From Elymus sibiricus (Eukaryota; Streptophyta; Magnoliopsida; Poales; Poaceae): DNA of 64,000 nt. Position 1 is the stretch's first letter; each line of letters starts with the position of its first letter. Location: positions 239,536,166 to 239,600,165 of the forward strand of contig CM077666.1 in assembly GCA_039707655.1 (NCBI GenBank), read 5' to 3'. The notes under the pieces were generated by a model that was given only the letters and a program-made list of their open reading frames with translations, did not search any database and had not been told where the DNA came from. Made by a program: the position numbers and the translations under genes. This document shows positions 50,566-58,823 of the stretch, one piece after another.

Positions 50566-51565
50566 TGATGTAGGGTGGAACCCTAACGGTGTCGATCTTT
50601 CACGATTGGAGCGGATCCCGCGAAGAACACGAAGAACACGAGAGGGGAAAACGAGAGGAATCACTCAAATAGACAAGAAACAATCACACATGTGCTAAAT
50701 CCACATACACATAAGGGATACAAAGGTCCAAATCCAACACAAGAGGGTACAATCGGTAGCTAGTTCATCCCGATCCGGAAAGGAGTCGAGGTCTTGGATA
50801 TCCCGGAGGATCTTCTCACATGGAGGTCTTGAACTCCATGGGAGTGGTCTCTCTCTCTCTCTCAAGAGTAGAGGTAGGAGCACAGCTCAACTAATGAGCT
50901 ATCATAATGCTAACCCTAAAACGTAGGTGGAAGAAGAGTATATATAGTCTAGGGGGCGAAGGGGTACACGGGCCTCGGCCCAAGTCAATGCACGCAGGCA
51001 GGGCCGGAAGTTCCGGGCAGGGCCGGAAGTTCCGGGCGGATTCCGGGCTGGTTCCGGGCTACACAGAGAGTTGGCACGGCCTGAGCTGGGCTGGATGCCG
51101 GGGGCCGGAAGTTCCGGGCAGGCCGGAGGTTCCGGGAGCCGGAGGTTCCGGGCAGGGTCCGGGCTACCCAGAGAGTTTGCACGCCTAGGGCTATTCTGGA
51201 CGTCGGGGGCCGGAAGTTCCGGGATGGCCGGAAGGTCCGGGGCCCGGAAGTTCCGGGCTGGAGGCCGGAGGTTCCGGGCATTGGCAGAAGCTTGTCCATG
51301 CTTCTTCTTCCTTCTCTTCCAAGCTTCCCTCGTGGACGGTGTAGTTGTACACGTGCGCTGGCACTCCTCCTCCTCGTCCGTGGTGCTCCGAGAATACCTA
51401 TGTATGCACACGAGTGGAGTGTCAAGTAGTATACCATCCTCGACGGGGTCAAGTGAACACGCGTAAAGGAGATGATTCACCTTTGTGTATGTGGAGTAGA
51501 TGTCGCACGTGTCACTTGCCAAACGGGCTCTTGACATGGTGATGCCCGTAGGATGCTCCGCATCA
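50566..51565 (-). repeat. 5' LTR of element C
   Basis: 1000 bp, near identical to 43110-44123. TATA on the minus strand near 50938-50945 (TATATATA), palindrome array 51002-51287. Confidence 0.95.
51002..51287. repeat. Palindrome array (5' LTR of C)
   Basis: Same CCGGAAGTTCCGG word and order as at 43546-43840, with one unit fewer and several single-base changes. Confidence 0.92.
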
Positions 51566-51570
51566 CTACA

Positions 51571-51621
51571 ACTAGTCAGTGCATCGTCAGGGTATGAACA
51601 CCCATGTTCAATACAACGACA
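51571..51621 (-). repeat. 3' LTR of element B, remaining part
   Basis: On the minus strand it starts TGTCGTTGTATTGAACATGG at 51621, matching TGTCGGTGTAGTGAACATCG of element A. A purine-rich GGCCCGGGGGCTCC lies just before it (51622-51635), in the place of the polypurine tract. Confidence 0.85.
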
Positions 51622-51847
51622 GGAGCCCCCGGGCCTGGGCCACACACGCGTCCGAAGTGTTGTTGGGCTAGACCCAAAACAATGCACAGACACACGTGGC
51701 GAAGGTTATCTGTGGTGATGATTATATTTAGTGCACGCCCACGATGGCGAAGTAAATGCGGATGTGGGAGAGGTGGATTGAAATGGTACATGTGGTCGTG
51801 CGCCTGAAAAAGCGCAGCCATGCCGAGCAGTGAAGAGCCAGCCCCCG

Positions 51848-51862
51848 CGGCTTCCCCATAAA
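51848..51862 (+). promoter_or_regulatory. Candidate core promoter of the antisense gene in element B
   Basis: CCCCATAAAAAGGAATC lies 165 bases before the ATG at 52018, followed by a CT-rich leader (TCTCCCAGCGCCCCTCTTCT) as in grass genes. It lies just inside the 3' LTR and points away from it, opposite to gag-pol. Confidence 0.5.
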
Positions 51863-53626
51863 AAGGAATCTACAGGTGCGGTGCGCAATCCACACTTCCT
51901 TTGCCTGCAATCCATCTCCCAGCGCCCCTCTTCTTCTTCCTCCCATAAGAACAGAGCCTTCCGCTGCCGCACACCTAGCCAGCGCCTCCCACCAAATCTC
52001 GCCTCTTTCTCGTCGCCATGGCTCTGAAGAAGGCCAATGCAGAAGCGGAGAAGAGGAAGGCCGCCATCGACAAGCAGCGGAGGGAACGCGTCGTCTTCTC
52101 GCCAGCACTGACGGAAAGCGATCTCATCTCTAGATACGCATACGTGTGGTCGAGGAAGACAAGGACCATGAAGCCACAAAAGTGCTCCCAGGAACAGCTC
52201 CCCGAACCGATGATAAGTACCACTTCTTTGCTGGGTATTTCTATTGCAGGCTGTGTCCCCCTTTCTCAGACTTCTTCGACGAGATCATGCAATCTTATGG
52301 ATTGAGGCTTCTTGGTTTGGCCCCAAATGCCAGCACTTGCATGTCGGTTTTTGCTCATCTTTGCGAAAACTTTGTGGGGATTCTGCCCAACGTGCCCCTT
52401 TTCCGCCACTTCTTCATCCCTCAGATTGAGAGCGCCGACGCTCTCTCCGGCAGCGTCACCTGGATCCCAAGGACGGGAATGAAGAAGCAGTACATCAACG
52501 GCAAGCTGCACATCAAGTGGAACGAATGGAGGACAGACTGGTGCTGGATAAAGCAAGAGAACTTCCCGGCATACTGCGACCCCAGGACCGAGAAGATCGT
52601 GAGGAATCAGCGTTGGGGTGACGTAGGTCCAAATGACAAGAAGTTTGGCTTGGCCTTGGATAGGATCCTGATGCTCAAGGACACCGGCTTGACCATTGAA
52701 ATGGTTGGAGCAGATTTCCTCCGCCGCCGAATTGCCCCACTGCAGCAGAGAGGAGGCCGGCGAGCCTGGGAGTACAAGAACCCTGCCGACACGATGCGGT
52801 TGTATCCTAGGCTTCATAACAAATTGACGGTCATGGAGCACTACTGGATGGTTTGTCAGCTGTACAACAAGGGTTATCAGTTTTCTTTGCCGGCAAAGGT
52901 GATTCCATTGTGCAACAACAATGCTAGGGACTCCATCTTGGCGATGATGCCGGCGTGCAACGCTAAAGGCATTGAAGGTCACTTGCAAGAGCCCACCCAA
53001 GCTGACGTAGATGCATGGTTCACCAATTTGGAGGAAACGCCAACCAGGGAAGAAAACGACATGGTCCACCCGACAAAGAATGATGAATTTGAGTTCATCA
53101 CCATGTGAGCAGAAGAGTTGAAGAAAGCGTCACGCTCCTAGGCAGTGGCGGCTGACACCGAAGAGGAGGAACCTACCAAGAAGCCTGAGGGTGACGAAGA
53201 GCACGTGGAAACGCAGGAGGATGAAGAAGAGCATGCCGACGAGCGGCAAGGAGAAAAGGTGTGCGCCGAAGAGCATGTGGAGGAGGAAGACAAGGAAGAA
53301 GAGCCCCCTGCACCTCCTGCTCGAACGAGGGCCACTGCTGCAAAAAGGCCGACCAGGAGGAGGCAAACACGCGAGGAACCGGCAAGCAGCGAACCTACCG
53401 GTACAGACGCAGCGGTCCAGGCTCCCCGGCAACAACCTCTCCAGCAACAATGCAAGCTCCCAACTTCCTGACAACGAACTCCATCAGTGGCAGAGGAAGC
53501 AGGAACTTCTCGATCCATAGCTTCTGCAACAAGGGAGCGCACCAGATCTTCTCCACCTCCAGAACCAGCCCCTGATGCTGGAAATCAGGCGTACTGGGAC
53601 CTCTCTCGCCTTCCCGAGGAGGAAGA

Positions 53627-53712
53627 GTAAGCACTTGTCCCTTCCTTGACTCATTGCATTTCGTGATTGTTGTTGTCGATCTGACATACTGTTTTTTGTT
53701 TTGTCCTTGTAG
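53627..53712 (+). other. Predicted intron 1 of the antisense gene
   Basis: Donor GAAGA/GTAAGC, acceptor TTTTGTCCTTGTAG/GGATG, 86 bp, T-rich. Removing it keeps the acidic frame open (EEE then DEEQLQQRS). Confidence 0.75.
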
Positions 53713-54095
53713 GGATGAAGAGCAGCTACAGCAGAGGTCTCGAAAGAGGCTAAGGACTGCCGCGACGAGCGAGCCGGCGGCAAGCACAGACCAGGGAACG
53801 GCAGCTCCAGAAGTTGCCGTTCAGTACCCGCTGGCAAGCACCACGGCTGACGGTCCCACCACCGATGTTGACAAGGAGACGGAGGGTGGCCATCAAGAAG
53901 AAGAGCGCCAAGAAGTTGATCCTTTGGCAATGTCTTCATCAACTGCCAACTTGGAGAGTAGCTCACTGGGAAGGATCAACACTGATGAGCCCGTCCGCAT
54001 TGAGGACGTGCCGACAAGTGAAACTGCCAGCAGCCAGGCGACGGAAACAGATGTTGCCGGAGAGGAAATTGTTCCCCCTCAACCGACAAATACAG

Positions 54096-54224
54096 GTAAT
54101 CAACTTCCCCAGAGTGCTTCCCTTCCATTGTTGAACTTGTTTGTGTGTGTTTATTTTGTTTTCTTGAACTTGAATTCTTGGACTCCGATCTTGAACTCCA
54201 TCTTCATCTTCTCCATCTCCGTAG
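54096..54224 (+). other. Predicted intron 2 of the antisense gene
   Basis: Donor ACAG/GTAATC, acceptor CTCCATCTCCGTAG/ATCC, 129 bp, T-rich. Removing it joins PPQPTNT to PSPPEDMDVSVDVEG in frame. Read through, the intron encodes an out-of-place hydrophobic stretch (LPLLNLFVCVYFVFLNLN). Confidence 0.75.
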
Positions 54225-55435
54225 ATCCATCTCCACCAGAAGACATGGATGTTTCTGTTGATGTTGAGGGGATCACAAAGAGTGCCGCCGATGAGGCCGC
54301 CAGGATTGCTGCTGAGGAAGCCGACAAGGCTGCTGCAAGCAAGTGCTGGGAAAAGCTTCGAACCCGGTAAACCGTTGTGGAAATGGCCAAGGAGAAGCTA
54401 AAGGAGAAGATAGAAGAGGCCCATATGTGGTACGAAGACCGGGTTTTGAATATCAAGGAGCACGAAGCCCAACTTGCCGCCGCCAGAGATGCCTTCATTC
54501 TAGAGCAAGCTGCCGCCGACAAGGCTAGGGAGGAGGCCGACAAGATAGCTGTGGCAACCAACGCTGACCTGGTTAGATGCAAGGTTGCCCTCGACTCACA
54601 AGAGGAAGACCTTGCCGCCAGGGAAGCAGATCTTGCCGCCAAGCTTCGCGCCAAGGACGAGGAAATCCAATCCCTCCTGACCAAGCGAACTGAGGAGCTG
54701 AAGCAAAGGCATCAAGAAGCTCTTCAAGCTCAAGCCACGGAACATGCCAGCAAGGTTAAAGAGGCCCTTGACGCTGTGGATGTTGCAGACGTCGTCAAGG
54801 TTCAGCTTGAGTCCAAAGTCAAAGAGCTTGAAGCAGAGCTGGCAGCCAAGAATGAGGATGTTGCTGCTCTCAAGGAAGCATCTTAGAAGGACACCCACAC
54901 CTTGGCAGAGCTCCAAACTTCGCTGGCAACTAAAAGCAAAGAACTCCAGACTGCGGCAAACGCCAAGGAAGAACTGCTGTCCAGGCTCTCCGGCTCAGAA
55001 AAATCTCTCAACGACGCTACTGCCAAGAACCGGCTCCTGATAAAGGAGTTGGTGGAGGTCAAGGCCCTTCTAACTGACACTGAAGAGAAATTTGTGCAGC
55101 TGTAGGATTCTATGGCTATCTGGACCAGCCGCCTTGCTGACATCGCTGAACGCATCACCAAGCAGATGGCCGTCATGGATATGGGAAGCTGGGGCTTCGC
55201 ACAGAGCTCCAACCAATCGGCAAGCATGAAGCTGACTCTGTTCTTCGAGGGTCTCTTGACGGCATTGGATGCACACCATAAGGACCGCACAAGGAGATTT
55301 GCTGAAGAGGCGCGCACACTTATGCGCAATGCTTTCTTGAGGATCTTCACCAAGGTGGTGCACTACAAGACCTCTCCGACATCCTCAAGAAGACGCCTGT
55401 CGGTGTTAACACCTCAGCCGCCAAGGCACAGGTGA

Positions 55436-56051
55436 CGCCACTCGCCAATGAGATTGGAGAGAGATGTATCCGCCGACACGGCCACCTTGAAATCTGATCT
55501 TGTGCCTTTACTTTTGTCCGCTGCTCAAGAGACATGTAAAGAACACATTTATCTTAAGTTAGGCTTGTTTCGTCATATGTGTAATATAACTTTATGCCTG
55601 GAACGAAAGTATGCATCTTCCTTGTTTTAATTTTTGCCTTTGTACTTATTATGCCCTACGCTTGCCGGAAAACTTTCCCAGTGCACACATTCTAGTCGAC
55701 AATGCTGGAGGAACGGATCCTTAGCAGCTTGCCGGAAACACCGCTTCTCGGTACAGTTAACACTTCCCGGTCTTGACGCGGCTACTTACATTGTTGAGCG
55801 GACTCGAAACAGGTAAAAGCGCAACCAATCCAGACAAGGTTCTTTAGCGTGCAAGTTTCTCATACAAAGACAGAAACCGTTCAAGGAAAATGGCGATATT
55901 AACAAAGAAATTTTGTTTCAAAGTTTTGCAACTTAGCTTTCTTTGTTGTAATTGCTTCTTGTACTTGATGATCACTTTATTGTCATTGGGTTTCTACACT
56001 CCCCCCGGGAAACTTGCACGCGGAGGAAACCTTCTGTGATAGAGGCAAAGG
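55436..56051. other. Spacer after the antisense gene of element B
   Basis: It aligns with 4349-4781 plus 14062-14200 of element A and so shows the site before the CACTA insertion (TTTTGCAACTTAGCTTT near 55930). It carries CTCCCCCCGGGAAACTTGCA near 56000. Element D begins at 56052; left flank aaagg. Confidence 0.75.
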
Positions 56052-56938
56052 TGTCCCGTCTTTCGATGAGATGGTAGCTATCGTTTTGGTAGAAGTCGAC
56101 TTTGACGATCCGACTACGAACGTGTGAGGACGTCGCGCGTTAGCAATAGCTAAACCAACTCCGAGAGGTTATCGACCACGCCGGAGCACGATCAACCTGA
56201 CCACGAGGGTCTATTTCCTGCGAGCAAACGAAGAACAAGCAAGAAACTGAGATTGCAATCTAGATACTGCGAATATAAGAGGAAAGCTTTATTAATCAAG
56301 TGGGGTTCTATGACGTCTTTGTCTGGCCGTTGAACACAAACAAAGTACGCAAAGTTGCAGCTATGGAAAACTTTTAATCTAAACAAAACCCAAGTCTAAA
56401 ATGACGCCCTAAGGCTGTATTTATAGGGAGACAGAGGGGAATTTAGTCCACCCTAGGCAAGGTGGGACTAAATTCTGTCCTAGGTCATTTTCCCTATTAA
56501 TACGGACTCTAAAAATAGCCTATTAAGTGTATTTCGAAATTACATGGGCCTGGCCCAAAAATAAGGTGACGCAGCACCAATAAAATTTATGAAAGGCCAT
56601 CTTGTATATTCGTCCATGTTCTTGTATATCATCATGGTGGCTTCGAAGTGCGGAAATCTCCACCGGCAACTCCGTCCTTGTTCCCTTCACGCGCGCCTTC
56701 ATCACCATGCTTGATCATGCTCCAGTGTTCATCATTCTTGTCCATGCTAGGCCCTTCAACTGTAAGCAACACAAATGTATCTAAGTTAGGCAGCATCATA
56801 TTCTCATGAACATTAGAAACATTACCAAGAAACGAAAGTACCTGATAATTTAACTGGCGTGTGCGTGCTCTAGTAATTGCTCCAATAGGGATAACAGCAG
56901 GGGCTGTGGGTGTAACTGTCGTAGGCATGTCCTCATCA
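56052..56938 (-). repeat. 3' LTR of element D
   Basis: 887 bp; TGATGAGGACATGCCTACGA on the minus strand to GAAAGACGGGACA. Tail ORF with VIPIGAITRARTRQLNYQV and LGNVSNVHENMMLPNLD, TATA (TCCCTATAAATACAG, 56407-56421) and a long T-rich leader. It belongs to the TGATGAGGACAT type shared with Q and the fragment at 35870; no palindrome array is seen. Confidence 0.85.
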
Positions 56939-56956
56939 TCCTCCCCTTCTTGAAAA
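56939..56956 (-). promoter_or_regulatory. Polypurine tract of element D
   Basis: On the minus strand AAGAAGGGGAGGA abuts the LTR. Read as codons it gives QEGEDDEDMP, linking ORF2 to the LTR tail. Confidence 0.8.
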
Positions 56957-57445
56957 CAAAGCCGTGCTCGGCGTCGCTTAATCTAAAATGTGGCTAACAA
57001 AAGAGACAAGTGGTACACGTTGTGTTGTAGGGTAGAGACCCTAGGTGGAGATCTTTTCACACTTGGAGTGTAAGAGGGATGAACTCACAAGAACACAAGA
57101 GAGAAATCACTCAAACAAACCAAATCACACATCCACTAGAGTAGCATAGACAATCAAAGGAAAGTAGCACAAAGGTAAGGTTCTTCCCACTCCAAAGGAG
57201 GTGAGGTCTTGATGATCCTATGATGGTGATCCTTCCCTAGAAGGGGTCTTGAATCCACAAGGGGATCTTCTCTCTAGGAGGCCTTGATCTCCAAGAGGAG
57301 TGGTAGATGAGCAAAACCCTCTATGAATATCTCAATACACTTTGCTAACCCTAACAAATGTCTTAGGTACGGAATATATAGTAGGTGGGAGGTAGGGGAC
57401 GAAGAGAGGGCAAAACAGGCAAAAGACAGCCACCTAGCTGGATGG

Positions 57446-57613
57446 CCCGTGCGCACGGGGTAAGTGAGGCCCGTGCGCACGGGGGACCCGTGGGCACGGT
57501 ACAAGCCCGTGCGCACGGGGTGTGCTACAGCGGGGAGGCCCGTGCGCACGGGGTGTCCAGAGACTTTCTGGACAGGCCGTGCGCACGGCGTCCAAAGAGC
57601 CCGTGGGCACGGG
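57446..57613. repeat. Palindrome array, word CCCGTGCGCACGGG
   Basis: Four exact 14 bp perfect palindromes and at least three variants (CCCGTGGGCACGG, GCCGTGCGCACGGC) in 168 bp. The array edge is 65 bp from the TATA box. Confidence 0.95.
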
Positions 57614-57890
57614 GTCGCCTGGGCACTCCTTCTTCTTCCCGTTGCTTGACTCCGTTTTCCTGGTGGTGCTCCCCTCCTTCTTCTTGGACTTGACGACGCT
57701 CCCTAGCTTCTTGGTGGTCGACTCCATCATGCCTAATGATACATAACATTCCTTTGTGAGGTAGCATCCAAGTTCCATCCATATCTATGTGTAAGTCATA
57801 AAGGAGTGAGTTCACCTCGTTCTCGATGGCACGTGCGCGAGCTGTTGTCATAGGTCCACTTGGTGCTTGGTGAGGTGGTGAAGTATCCAT
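57525..57890 (-). CDS. Polyprotein tail ORF inside solo LTR P4
   Basis: MDTSPPHQAPSGPMTTARAR is followed by AIENEVNSLLYDLHIDMDGT, WMLPHKGMLCIIRHDG, a charged Glu/Arg/Gln stretch and then RAHGLFGRRAHGLSRK peptides written by the array. It is the same architecture as the P2 tail with a different array peptide. Without an internal region it should be silent. Confidence 0.55.
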   Translation of the reverse strand: MDTSPPHQAPSGPMTTARARAIENEVNSLLYDLHIDMDGTWMLPHKGMLCIIRHDGVDHQEARERRQVQEEGGEHHQENGVKQREEEGVPRRPRAHGLFGRRAHGLSRKSLDTPCARASPL

Positions 57891-57923
57891 GGGGATGATC
57901 GAAGGATGCTCCGCATCACGTTG

Positions 57924-58264
57924 TATATGTATATGTCATCCATTTTTATTGCTCTCAGTTGTGGCACATGTGACACATTTATACAAGAGTACTCTTCAAC
58001 TGTTGTGAAATATAAAGGCAAAATATTATCCCAAGAAGTCAAAGGCATGAATATATGACAACTCAGTTTGCACATATAAGTCAAGCTCTTATTCATATCA
58101 AAAGGTTGGCAATGTTCATTATTAAACCAACCCAACATTGGTGAATAAACTTTAATTGTTTCAAATTTACATGCTACAACATGCCTAAATAAGTAAACAT
58201 GTAACAAGTCATTTGACACAAAAGCATCACCAAGATTAGAGGTCATATCCAAATGATTAAACAT
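57924..58264 (-). pseudogene. Element D ORF2 (after gag), interrupted by P4
   Basis: The frame reads MFNHLDMTSNLGDAFVSNDL, LHVYLFRHVVACKFETIKVY, MCKLSCHIFMPLTSWDNILP and IKMDDIYIYN, where P4 enters. On the far side of P4 (57017-56957) it goes on with a stop (TAG), then KRRRARLCFQEGEDDEDMP into the LTR tail. It is much shorter than ORF2 of element C but shares the MDDIYIY motif, the His/Cys/Tyr-rich style and the position. No RT or integrase motif. Confidence 0.6.
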
Positions 58265-58823
58265 TGCACAATTATTTTCAAATGTATTTGATCCAAATCT
58301 GATTTATTCCCTGATTCACATGGTTCTTTCGCATCAACAGTTAATTCAATGGGTGCACTCAAAAGTGTTTGATCACATGGCAATGTCAAATCATCAACAT
58401 AGTCCTCTAAAATAGGTGGTGTGATCAAAGTAGTGGGTTGCTCATCACATGGTGCATTTAAATTAACAAGGCATTCATCATACTCATGTGGAGGGGGAAG
58501 ATCAGTACCTTTGTCATTACCTCTTATGATCAACTCAGATGATGTAGGCACTCTCGGTGGCGTCAAGTCACGTCGTGGAGGTGATGTAGTGCTCACAACA
58601 ATGGATGTTGTTGTCATAGTAGGCATAGTGGTGGAAGGAACAACCGTCGCAACTCTTGGGATTTGCACCTTGTGCTTGTTTGTCTTCTGGGTAACACGTC
58701 TTGTTATCTCCTGTTCAGCTTTGCAAGCAAGAAGAAACAAACGGTCCATAGGATAACACTTTTCATGAATTAGTATCTCCTGAATATCACGGTTTAATCC
58801 TCCCCAAAATCTATCCATAAAAT
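58243..58823 (-). pseudogene. gag: Element D gag, C-terminal part
   Basis: The frame enters from the LTR G junction with FMDRFWGGLNRDIQEILIHE and KCYPMDRLFLLACKAEQEI, the end of a plant gypsy gag core. A Thr/Pro-rich linker follows, then EYDECLVNLNAPCDEQPTT and LEDYVDDLTLPCDQTLL. It ends at 58243 inside an overlap with ORF2 in the -1 frame. The N-terminal half is lost to LTR G. Confidence 0.82.

Larger units (their letters stand above)
43110..51565 (-). mobile_element. Complete non-autonomous gypsy element C
   Basis: Two LTRs (43110-44123 and 50566-51565) flank an internal region with gag and a large unknown ORF but no RT or integrase. The 5 bp ctaca occurs at 43105-43109 and 51566-51570. 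An initiator-Met-type primer site (50545-50565) lies inside the right LTR and a polypurine tract (44124-44140) inside the left one, so transcription runs on the minus strand. By hand count the LTRs differ at roughly a dozen positions plus two indels (~1.4%), making it the youngest dated insertion here. It must borrow pol from another element. Confidence 0.95.
52018..55435 (+). pseudogene. Antisense gene of element B: Transposase_28-like domain plus coiled coils, two introns
   Basis: ATG in strong context (GTCGCCATGGCTC) opens MALKKANAEAEKRKAAIDKQ. A frameshift near 52150 leads to the frame of 52146-53108 with FFAGYFYCRLCPPFSDFFDE, GLAPNASTCMSVFAHLCENF, VGILPNVPLFRHFFIPQ and WNEWRTDWCWIKQENFP. 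This pattern is the plant Transposase_28 domain (Pfam name, putative gypsy-type transposon). An acidic/basic disordered region follows (TEEEEPTKKPEGDEEHVETQ; APPARTRATAAKRPTRRRQ). Two canonical introns are seen at 53627-53712 and 54096-54224. Then come a long coiled coil (54230-55100) and a conserved tail (SMKLTLFFEGLLTALDA). Stops: 53106, 53139, 53469, TAA 54368, TAG 54883 and 55103. Despite the name, no transposase catalytic residues are known or seen. It lies opposite to gag-pol, as Tat elements are known to allow. Confidence 0.75.
42304..56051 (-). mobile_element. Tat-type gypsy element B: 3' LTR and antisense gene, split by elements C and D
   Basis: The LTR (42304-43109 continuing at 51571-51621) and the plus-strand gene (52018-55435) match element A in sequence and order. 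So this is the 3' part of a second, minus-strand copy of the same family. Its LTR is interrupted by element C. At 56051/56052 it is cut by element D; its pol and 5' LTR should lie to the right, outside the window. Left flank cccgt (42299-42303). It is inserted in element F. Confidence 0.82.
57023..57918 (-). mobile_element. Solo LTR P4 nested in element D
   Basis: 896 bp, TGATGCGGAGCATCCTTCGA at 57918 to GGGTCTCTACCCTACAACA at 57023 on the minus strand. The 5 bp cgttg stands at 57018-57022 and 57919-57923. Order: tail ORF, palindrome array, TATA-like TATATATTCC (57380-57371), leader. Confidence 0.94.
56052..58823 (-). mobile_element. Non-autonomous gypsy element D (3' LTR and internal region), cut by LTR G
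   Basis: The 3' LTR (56052-56938) is followed on the minus-strand upstream side by a polypurine tract, the end of ORF2, solo LTR P4 (57023-57918), more ORF2, and gag up to 58823, where another LTR interrupts. As in element C, gag passes to a non-pol ORF in the -1 frame, and the ORF end crosses the polypurine tract into the LTR. The 5' part is not in the window. Confidence 0.78.

Noticed and set aside
52266..53069. 267-codon minus ORF opposite the Transposase_28-like domain
   Set aside because: It is a shadow frame. The plus frame has the family motifs and continues into the conserved coiled coil.
57446..57613. CRISPR-like look of short palindromic repeats with spacers (also at 29420, 37027, 39490, 43546, 50012, 51002)
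   Set aside because: Spacing is irregular, repeats are only 12-15 bp, they lie inside plant LTRs, and there are no cas genes. They are described as LTR palindrome arrays instead.
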